Positions 6,246 to 11,691 of a DNA stretch of 15,412 nucleotides are shown here, piece by piece. The notes beneath the pieces were generated by a model, which was given only the letters and a program-made list of their open reading frames with translations, had not been told where the DNA came from and did not search any database. Positions within the stretch are counted from its first letter, which is position 1, and every line of letters starts with the position of its first letter. Position numbers and translations under genes: made by a program. Source of the stretch: JAZDGX01 sp043806645 (GTDB taxonomy: Bacteria; Eisenbacteria; RBG-16-71-46; CAIMUX01; WJJG01); contig JAZDGX010000042.1 of assembly GCA_043806645.1 (NCBI GenBank), positions 1 to 15,412 of the forward strand, given 5' to 3'.

Positions 6246-8708
6246 TCAGCGGGTCCTGCCCCCGGGGTGCCTCTCCTCGAGCGTTCCGGGAAGATCCCAG
6301 GTGAATCCATGTTCGGGTTCATGCGTCAGCGAGTCGTTGGCCGCGCGCTCGCCCGGATAAAGGTCGTCTCCGCCGCCTTCGTCGATGAACAGCGAGAAGC
6401 TCGTGCCTCCGTGATAGTCGTTGCCGCCGGCGCGGGCGGGGCCCAGCGCATAGTGGTACTCGTCCCGGCCCGCACGATCCCAGAAGCAGCAGACACTGTT
6501 GTGGGCCGACGCGCCCTGGGAGAAGAACCCGCCGCCTTCGTAGATGTCGTCGCCGGCCGCATCGATGAAGAGCGTCACGCATTCGTCCCAGGCGAGTCCC
6601 TGGGCGACCCCCTGGCGGGTCGTATAGCGATCGGCGCCACCCTCTTCCAGGAAGACTCCCACGGCCTGATGGGCTGAGAAGCCCTGATTGTAGCGCGACC
6701 CGATGTAGAGATCGTCGTCGTCGCCGCGCGCTTCGATCATGCCGAGGCCGTAGTAGTAGCCGCCGCCCTGCGAGAAGTTGCCCGCCTCCATGCGATCCCG
6801 TCCGCCTCCATCGAGGAGGGCACCCAATCCGCCGGAGGCGAGTGTGCGAAACCCCACGCCGCAGCCTTGCGACCAGGCGTCGAAGATCCCCGGGTCTCCA
6901 TAGCCGGTCGGCAGGACGCCCTTGGCATAGTACTCATCGTCGCCGGCCCGATCGACGATCGCTCCGAGACCGCGCGGCAGACCGACGCCCTGAGCGTGCG
7001 AGTCCCCCTCGTAGCGATCATCTCCCTGCTCATCGAGCAGGACCCCCATGCCGAAGAGGCCGACTCCCTGACAGAAGCTGCGGCCGCGATAGACGTCATC
7101 GCCCGCCTGGTCATGCAGCCACCCGATGCCGAGATACCCACTGCCCTGGCACCACTGCAGACCGATGTACTCATCTTCGCCCTCGAGATCGAGCAGTCCG
7201 CCGACGCCCAGACAGCCGCTGCCCTGGCAGCCGGGCGCCGTCGACTCGTAGGCGTCATCGCCCGCGAGGTCGATGCAGAGCGCGAGCGGCAGCTCCCACG
7301 CTTGACTGCCGCCGCAGTTGCCCGTGTAGAAATCGTCGCCCCCCAGATCCAGCAGGAAGGCGACGTCGAAATCCCGGTGCCAGGAGGACGACATGCCCGC
7401 GATGACCAGGCGGCCGTGGGAGGTCGGATAGTCGAGGAGAATCTCGCCGTGAATCGAATCGCCGAGCGCGGCGCGCACGATATCCCCTGCCGATGAAACC
7501 CAGGCGGGATCGCAAAGCAATGCCAAACGTGCGGCCGCCTCACCCAGCGCGACCGCGTCAACACGGGCAGCGAGATCGATCACGCGTTGGTTGGCGCGGA
7601 AGCGAGCGGCGTCGGAGTCGAGCTGCAGATAGATTTCGCGCGCGAAGGCATCGGAAAGCTGCCAGCGCTCACGGGCGAGAAAGGCGCGCTCCTCGTCGGT
7701 GAGCGCCGCGAAGGCGAGATCATGCCAGCCGCGCGCCTCATCGAAGACCCCGATGATCCGCGCGATCAGATCTCCGAGCAGGGCGACCGGCCGATCCGGC
7801 TGTTCGCCCGGGCTTGCCGACAGGCTGGGTGGCGGCAGCCTGCGCGCGGCGGGCAAGGTCAGCGCTTGATCGGGAAACAGCAGCGGGCTGCCGCGCAAGA
7901 CGATGTCTCGCGCCTGGCGGACCGATCCGAGGCTGGCGCCGATGTGGCCGGCGACCCTTTCGAGCCGGAAGGGATCGCGATGAACGTAGATCATGCAGTC
8001 GAGGCGATGGGGATCGCGACCCCGATGGCACGCCGCCAAGCGGGCGAGGAGATCCTCGTTGGCGGCGGTGACGCCGTGGGCGGCGCCCAGCTCTCGGAAG
8101 AGAGCTCCGAGAACGTTTTCCGGGAAAAGGGTGGGGGGATAGATGGCATCGTTTTCCCGGGCGGGCGGCCAGAGGGCTTCGGGGCGGACACTGAGCACGA
8201 CCGGAACATCGACGACCACCTGTCGCTTCGCGACGCGCGCCTCCAACACCAGGGGAGACGGCAGGGCCTCGAGCACCTCCGTTGGGTTTCTCCAAAAGCG
8301 CTCGGCGCGATCCGCGGGAGCCGGGGCCGCATCGATGCGCAACGTGCGGGCCTGCTCGTTGCGGATGACGCGCAGGGGCAAGCTGTCGCCCGGCCCGTGC
8401 TGAGCGATCCCGGCCCGGAAAACCGCCTGAAGGCTCTCGGGGCTGCAGGTGAACGGCTCGCCCCCCATGCCGATCAGAATGTCTCCGGTGAGCAGACCAC
8501 TTCTCTCCGCGGGGGAGTCGGGGAAGACGGCCGTCACGGTCAGCCCGTGCCGCGCTCCCCGGAGCGCGGCCGATCCGCCCGCTTGCGCCGCGATCTCCGG
8601 CAGAGTGGAAAGCGGTTCGGTGTAGAGGCCGAGCCATGCCTCCTCTGCGGCGGCGGGGATGACCGACGCCAGCCATACCGTCAGGCAGATCGAGATCGCT
8701 CTGTTCAT
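6246..8708 (-). CDS. Secreted PDZ-domain protein with C-terminal GDDxY beta-solenoid repeats
   Basis: This 820-aa protein has no assigned function. A signal peptide (MNRAISICLTVWLASVIPAAA, cleavage near 21) directs export. A PDZ-like domain (about 25-127) contains GLTVTAVFPDSPAERSGLLTGDILIGMGGEPF. Residues 140-450 are mostly helical with no motif recognised. Residues 455-784 hold twelve GDDxY-type repeats, mostly 26-29 residues apart, with a second conserved xQGxG motif between them. Cysteines just before QG at 494, 520 and 546 are exactly 26 residues apart, as expected for a stacked ladder in a right-handed solenoid. Start ATG 8708 is preferred over the ATG 42 nt upstream because it has a GAGGG ribosome site 7 nt away and starts the signal peptide directly. 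There is no catalytic motif and no anchor or sorting tail. Calcium binding by the acidic turns is inference. It is divergent from the phosphofructokinase gene. Confidence 0.85.
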   Translation of the reverse strand: MNRAISICLTVWLASVIPAAAEEAWLGLYTEPLSTLPEIAAQAGGSAALRGARHGLTVTAVFPDSPAERSGLLTGDILIGMGGEPFTCSPESLQAVFRAGIAQHGPGDSLPLRVIRNEQARTLRIDAAPAPADRAERFWRNPTEVLEALPSPLVLEARVAKRQVVVDVPVVLSVRPEALWPPARENDAIYPPTLFPENVLGALFRELGAAHGVTAANEDLLARLAACHRGRDPHRLDCMIYVHRDPFRLERVAGHIGASLGSVRQARDIVLRGSPLLFPDQALTLPAARRLPPPSLSASPGEQPDRPVALLGDLIARIIGVFDEARGWHDLAFAALTDEERAFLARERWQLSDAFAREIYLQLDSDAARFRANQRVIDLAARVDAVALGEAAARLALLCDPAWVSSAGDIVRAALGDSIHGEILLDYPTSHGRLVIAGMSSSWHRDFDVAFLLDLGGDDFYTGNCGGSQAWELPLALCIDLAGDDAYESTAPGCQGSGCLGVGGLLDLEGEDEYIGLQWCQGSGYLGIGWLHDQAGDDVYRGRSFCQGVGLFGMGVLLDEQGDDRYEGDSHAQGVGLPRGLGAIVDRAGDDEYYAKGVLPTGYGDPGIFDAWSQGCGVGFRTLASGGLGALLDGGGRDRMEAGNFSQGGGYYYGLGMIEARGDDDDLYIGSRYNQGFSAHQAVGVFLEEGGADRYTTRQGVAQGLAWDECVTLFIDAAGDDIYEGGGFFSQGASAHNSVCCFWDRAGRDEYHYALGPARAGGNDYHGGTSFSLFIDEGGGDDLYPGERAANDSLTHEPEHGFTWDLPGTLEERHPGGRTR
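6357..7346 (-). repeat. Twelve GDDxY protein repeats within the secreted protein
   Basis: Encoded repeat cores begin near residues 455, 481, 508, 534, 560, 587, 634, 660, 688, 717, 745 and 778. The typical core is (D/E)x(A/G)GDDxY, followed by about 8 residues, then xQGxG, then a small-residue strand ending in LLD. The first six are almost perfectly periodic (26 or 27 residues, about 78-81 bp). Later ones are degenerate (GRDRM, GADRY, GRDEY), and about 20 extra residues are inserted after the sixth. Confidence 0.85.
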
Positions 8709-8750
8709 GCCGGATCCCTCACGGGCGTAGTTCAGCAGGGGCGATCGCAA

Positions 8751-8774
8751 AGGCGGCCGCTCACGCGGCCGCCT
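8751..8774 (-). promoter_or_regulatory. Perfect 10-bp hairpin in leader of the secreted-protein gene
   Basis: AGGCGGCCGC and GCGGCCGCCT flank a 4-nt loop, giving a perfect 10-bp stem 42 nt before the ATG at 8708. On the minus strand it is followed by TTTGCG, so it resembles a weak intrinsic terminator or attenuator. There is no upstream minus-strand gene close by for it to terminate. An mRNA-stabilising leader hairpin or a protein-binding dyad are alternatives. Confidence 0.5.
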
Positions 8775-8795
8775 CGCGCTCCAGGTCGCGGAGGG

Positions 8796-8836
8796 TATGA
8801 TAGGCAGATGCGCCGATTTTGCGCGAGGTCTATCAT
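8796..8836. promoter_or_regulatory. Divergent promoter region with 7-bp inverted repeat
   Basis: TATGAT (8796-8801) and TATCAT (8831-8836) are good -10-like hexamers for plus-strand transcription toward pfkA. The minus strand also reads TATCAT at 8803-8798. The arms ATGATAG (8797-8803) and CTATCAT (8830-8836) form an inverted repeat with a 26-nt spacer. No clear -35 element accompanies any of the hexamers, so which are used is uncertain. Confidence 0.35.
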
Positions 8837-8924
8837 GTCCGGGGTCAGACTGCGGGCGCTGGCGATCGGAACCGGCGCTGCGGGATCACCACCAGGACGG
8901 CCACGGAAGGAGAGGAGAGTCTGC

Positions 8925-10019
8925 ATGGCGGACATCAAGCGAATCGGTGTCCTGACCGCGGGCGGGGATTGTCCGGGCCTGAACGCCGTTCTGCGAGGGC
9001 TCGTCAAGACCGCCTCTTTCGATCATGGCATGCAGGTCGTCGGCTTTCTCGACGGCTATGCCGGACTGCTCAGCGACCGCTCCCTCAGGCTCGATTCCGA
9101 CGCCGTCTCGGGGATCCTGCAACTGGGCGGGACGATCCTCGGCAGTTCCAATCGCGACGATCCCTTCCGCGTTCCCGTGACCGTCGAGGGCAAACGCAGT
9201 CATGCCGACCGGTCGGACGAGGCCATCCGCACCTTCGACCGCTACGGCCTTCAGCTGCTCGTCGTCATCGGCGGCGACGGCAGCCTCACGATCGGGCATC
9301 AGTTGGCCCAGAAGGGGGTGCCGGTGATCGGCATTCCCAAGACGATCGACAACGATCTGGCCGCGACGGACGTGAGCTTCGGTTTCGATACCGCCATGAC
9401 CACCGCCGCCGAGGCGCTGGACAAACTGCACACGACGGCCGAGTCCCATCACCGCATCATGGTCCTCGAGGTGATGGGCCGTTACACGGGCTGGATCGCT
9501 CTGCAGGCGGGACTCGCCGGCGGCGGCGATGTGATCCTGATCCCCGAGATTCCCTTCCGGATCGAGAGCGTCGTCAACGCGATCAAGGAGCGCACCTTCC
9601 GCGGGCGCACCTTCACCTTGATCGTCATCTCCGAGGGGGCGAAGACCGAGGATGGACAGGTCGTCGTGTCGAAAATGGTCGAGGAATCGACCGACGCGAT
9701 CCGCCTTGGAGGCATCGGGCGCTGGCTGGCCGCCGGACTCGAGAAGCGTCTCGAAACCGAGGTGCGCGTGACCGTTCTCGGTCACCTGCAGCGGGGAGGC
9801 ACGCCCACGCCTTTCGATCGGATCCTCGGCACACGCTATGGCGTGCACGCGGCCCACTGCGCGGCAGAGGGGTGCCGGGAGATCATGGTCTCGCTCAAGG
9901 GCACCCAGGTCACGGAGGTGTCCCTCGCGGACGCGATTCGAGAATTGCGGCGCGTCGAACCCGAATCCCAGCTGGTGCGGGCGGCGCGCAGCGTCGGGAC
10001 GCGCTTCGGGGACGAGTAG
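8925..10019 (+). CDS. pfkA: 6-phosphofructokinase, ATP-type
   Basis: This 364-aa enzyme phosphorylates fructose 6-phosphate to fructose 1,6-bisphosphate in glycolysis. Motifs are complete: glycine-rich phosphate loop TAGGDCPGLNAV (11-22), GGDGS (116-120), catalytic PKTIDND (138-144, with D142 as base), MGRYTGW (184-190), and LGHLQRGG (285-292). The glycine in GGDG normally permits ATP, whereas PPi-dependent enzymes have Asp there. The lysine in PKTID is usual in PPi-type and some atypical ATP-type enzymes, where classical bacterial ones have Gly. ATP dependence is the better prediction but is not certain. Start ATG 8925 is chosen for the purine-rich AGGAGAG ribosome site upstream and family N-terminus; the frame is open much further upstream only as antisense shadow. 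It is monocistronic and convergent with the YbjQ gene. Confidence 0.95.
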   Translation: MADIKRIGVLTAGGDCPGLNAVLRGLVKTASFDHGMQVVGFLDGYAGLLSDRSLRLDSDAVSGILQLGGTILGSSNRDDPFRVPVTVEGKRSHADRSDEAIRTFDRYGLQLLVVIGGDGSLTIGHQLAQKGVPVIGIPKTIDNDLAATDVSFGFDTAMTTAAEALDKLHTTAESHHRIMVLEVMGRYTGWIALQAGLAGGGDVILIPEIPFRIESVVNAIKERTFRGRTFTLIVISEGAKTEDGQVVVSKMVEESTDAIRLGGIGRWLAAGLEKRLETEVRVTVLGHLQRGGTPTPFDRILGTRYGVHAAHCAAEGCREIMVSLKGTQVTEVSLADAIRELRRVEPESQLVRAARSVGTRFGDE

Positions 10020-10045
10020 CGGCCTCGCCACGCCGCGCGCACATG

Positions 10046-10058
10046 GCCCCGCCGGGGC
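10046..10058. terminator. Small GC hairpin between convergent genes
   Basis: GCCCC and GGGGC form a 5-bp stem with a 3-nt loop in the 72-bp gap between the pfkA stop and the convergent YbjQ-gene stop. Flanking GCGC stretches (10037-10040 and 10059-10062) could extend it with a bulge. There is no T-tract on either side, so a bidirectional terminator role is only a guess from location. Confidence 0.25.
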
Positions 10059-10091
10059 GCGCCCGCCGTCCCGCGTCCAGGCGCAGGCCGC

Positions 10092-10406
10092 TCAACGCAG
10101 CCGGACCGCCGTTCCATAGCAGAGGATTTCGGCGGCCTGGGTCATGACCATGGAGGTCGTGAAGCGGACGCCGACGATGGCGTCGGCGCCCAGTTCCTCG
10201 GCGCGTTGGACCATCCGGTCGATGGCCTGTTCTCGGCTTTCCCCCATCAGCTTGGTGTATTCCGCGATCTCGCCGCCGACGATGTTCTTCAGCGCCGCCA
10301 CGATGTCGCGCCCGACATGGCTGGCGCGGATCGTGTTGCCCCGCACCAATCCCAAGGCGGCAGTGATTTCGCGGCCCGGCACCGTTTCGCACGTCGATAG
10401 AATCAT
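10092..10406 (-). CDS. YbjQ/UPF0145 family protein
   Basis: This 104-aa small soluble protein belongs to the YbjQ (UPF0145) family, whose biological role is not established; some databases describe it as a putative heavy-metal-binding domain. Family features seen are the opening ILSTCETVPGREI, the LGLVRGNTIRASH segment, GGEIAEYTKLMGESREQAIDRM, and the strand GADAIVGVRFTTSMV before a C-terminal ILCYGTAVRL. It spans the family's usual length. Start ATG 10406 has a GGGAGGT ribosome site and overlaps the anti-sigma stop as ATGA, so it is translationally coupled as the third gene of the sigma operon. An envelope-stress or metal role is possible from context but is not shown. Confidence 0.88.
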   Translation of the reverse strand: MILSTCETVPGREITAALGLVRGNTIRASHVGRDIVAALKNIVGGEIAEYTKLMGESREQAIDRMVQRAEELGADAIVGVRFTTSMVMTQAAEILCYGTAVRLR

Positions 10407-10843
10407 CGTTTGACCTCCCGATAGGGATCCTTCTTGGCGGTGACGAGACGTTCGCGCACGACGGAAACACACAGGATGGCGAGGCCGGCGCACACGGCGC
10501 CGACGGCGGCGCGGATCCACCATGGTTCGCCGGCGTCCTTCAGCAACGCGACGGCGAGCCCGTAGAGCCCGACCGCGAGCAGGACGGTGGCACCCAGCGA
10601 CAGGAGGATCCACCCGATCCGCCGCTCGAGCCGGTTGTAGGTGCCTTCCCAGTAGCGGTCCCAGACGGCGTCGGGGAATTCCTTGAGCTTCATGCGAGCG
10701 GTCACCTCCCTCATGGACTGCAGAGCGTCCAGTTCGTGCCCGAGCGCCGGATCGCGCGCGAGTTCCCGTTCGAAGGCGGCGCGTTCGTCGGGCGTCAATT
10801 CTCCATCCAGATAGCCGCTGATGAGAATCCTCTTGTCCGTCAT
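10403..10843 (-). CDS. Putative membrane anti-sigma factor, zinc-ligand-less
   Basis: This 146-aa protein has the start of an anti-sigma domain: ISGYLDGELTPDERAAFERELARDP (about 8-32), which closely resembles the helix opening ZAS anti-sigma domains. The usual HxxxCxxC zinc site is absent; RDPALGHELDAL stands where the CxxC would be. Two hydrophobic segments follow, about 78-101 (WILLSLGATVLLAVGLYGLA) and 109-129 (WIRAAVGAVCAGLAILCVSVV), with a short positively charged tail. The N-terminal sigma-binding part should be cytoplasmic and the protein held in the inner membrane. ATG 10843 overlaps the sigma-factor stop as ATGA, with GGGAG upstream. The role as anti-sigma is inferred from position and N-terminal similarity. 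It probably restrains the neighbouring ECF factor until an envelope signal arrives. Confidence 0.78.
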   Translation of the reverse strand: MTDKRILISGYLDGELTPDERAAFERELARDPALGHELDALQSMREVTARMKLKEFPDAVWDRYWEGTYNRLERRIGWILLSLGATVLLAVGLYGLAVALLKDAGEPWWIRAAVGAVCAGLAILCVSVVRERLVTAKKDPYREVKR

Positions 10844-11436
10844 CGGGATTCTCCCTTCTCGGCAGCGGCGGGGATCCGCGGCGCCAGCCCCGCGCGCAGC
10901 CGCAGGCGGGCCTGATGCAACCGGCTCATCACCGTGCCGCGGGGGATGCCGAGCACCTCGGCCATCTCCGCGTACGTCAGGCCCTGGAATTCCCGCAGGA
11001 TCAGGATCTCCCGATCCGGTGCGTTCAGGCGGCGCAAGGCTTCCCAGACCAGCCGGCGTGTCTCTGCGCTCTCGAGGGCCGCCGCGGGGCCCGGGCGCTC
11101 GTCCTCCTTCTCTCGCGCCTCCTCGAGCGGGACCTCGCCCAGGCGCCGCGCCCGCGCCAGATGATTGATGCACAGGTTGCGCAGGATGCGGTGGAACCAG
11201 GGATAGAAGGGGCGCGCCGCATCGAAGCGGGCGATCGCGCGATAGGCCCGCGCGAACGCTTCCTGGGAGAGATCGAGGGCGTCATCGCGACTTCCGGTCC
11301 ATGCCAGAGCGAACCCGGCGGCGTAGCGCATGTACCGGACGACGATCGGCTGGAAGGCGCCCGCATCTCCCGTCTGGCAGCGCAGGATGAGGGCCGCTTC
11401 GTCCGCTTGTCCCGCGCCTGTGGATTGGGATCCCAT
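10840..11436 (-). CDS. ECF-family RNA polymerase sigma factor (sigma-70 family)
   Basis: This is a 198-aa extracytoplasmic-function sigma factor. The sigma-2 domain (about 15-98) includes DDALDLSQEAFARAYRAI and RPFYPWFHRILRNLCINHLARARR, for -10 recognition and melting. A charged linker (100-125) follows, then sigma-4 (about 128-182) with LNAPDREILILREFQGLTYAEMAEVLGIPRGTVMSRLHQAR, the helix-turn-helix for -35 recognition. There is no region 1.1 or 3. Start ATG 11436 is the only methionine before the conserved domain, but its ribosome site is poor (GGAGA about 13 nt away), so the exact start is less sure. It is first gene of a coupled operon with an anti-sigma and a YbjQ protein, and divergent from polB. 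Autoregulation is usual for the class, but I cannot point to a convincing ECF promoter here. Confidence 0.92.
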   Translation of the reverse strand: MGSQSTGAGQADEAALILRCQTGDAGAFQPIVVRYMRYAAGFALAWTGSRDDALDLSQEAFARAYRAIARFDAARPFYPWFHRILRNLCINHLARARRLGEVPLEEAREKEDERPGPAAALESAETRRLVWEALRRLNAPDREILILREFQGLTYAEMAEVLGIPRGTVMSRLHQARLRLRAGLAPRIPAAAEKGESR

Positions 11437-11555
11437 GCCGCCCGTGGTCGTCTCCTCATTGTTAATACCGGCGAGCCGCGCCGATATTCGCGCGGGCGGG
11501 CCGATCCTAAGGGCCAACCGGCGCCGGCGCCATGGTTTGATCCCGGGAGATCTTC

Positions 11556-11561
11556 TATAGT
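11556..11561 (+). promoter_or_regulatory. Possible -10 element for polB
   Basis: TATAGT is a good -10 match on the plus strand. The nearest -35-like hexamer, TTGATC (11537-11542), is only 13 nt away, too close for a standard promoter. A start near 11568 would put the 11576-11607 inverted repeat at the very start of the message. No LexA-like CTGT-N8-ACAG box was seen nearby. Confidence 0.3.
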
Positions 11562-11575
11562 GCCGGGGGTAAGGT

Positions 11576-11607
11576 GCGCATCGTCCGTCCGTGGAGGGAC
11601 GATGCGC
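11576..11607 (+). promoter_or_regulatory. Perfect 11-bp inverted repeat in polB leader
   Basis: GCGCATCGTCC and GGACGATGCGC are exact reverse complements separated by 10 nt. In RNA the stem can be extended by two G-U pairs. The right arm contains an in-frame ATG (11602), and the GGAGGG ribosome-like site (11593-11598) spans the loop and stem. It could therefore hide an alternative polB start, or in DNA be an operator for a dimeric repressor between the divergent sigma operon and polB. Confidence 0.55.
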
Positions 11608-11691
11608 GTAGCGGCGCGGGATCGCCGGAGGCGTGGGGCGGTGCGGCCGCCCGCGGCCTTCGTGCCGAGGCGCGTGGACCGAGGTGCCGGG

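Noticed and set aside
5942..6322. N-terminal extension of the kinase (127 residues)
   Set aside because: It overlaps the 3' end of the upstream gene, has non-coding-like composition, and would place 150 residues before TM1; GGAGG and a sigma-54-like element fit the start at 5941.
6162..6677. Plus-strand frame of 171 codons across the gap and the 3' end of the secreted-protein gene
   Set aside because: It has no ribosome site or recognisable domain and is mostly antisense to the repeat region.
6357..7346. RTX toxin repeat identification for the GDDxY array
   Set aside because: RTX repeats are 9-residue GGxGxDxUx units; these are 26-29 residues apart with a different core.
8741..8748. GCGATCGC octamer resembling the cyanobacterial HIP1 palindrome
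   Set aside because: I noticed it clearly only here, and such a palindrome is expected by chance in GC-rich DNA.
7587..8924. Upstream extension of the phosphofructokinase frame
   Set aside because: It runs antisense through the PDZ region of the secreted protein and has no family similarity; the ribosome site and family N-terminus fix the start at 8925.
11520..11531. 12-bp palindrome GGCGCCGGCGCC between sigma and polB genes
   Set aside because: Simple GC alternation is common in this composition and it has no clear relation to promoter elements.
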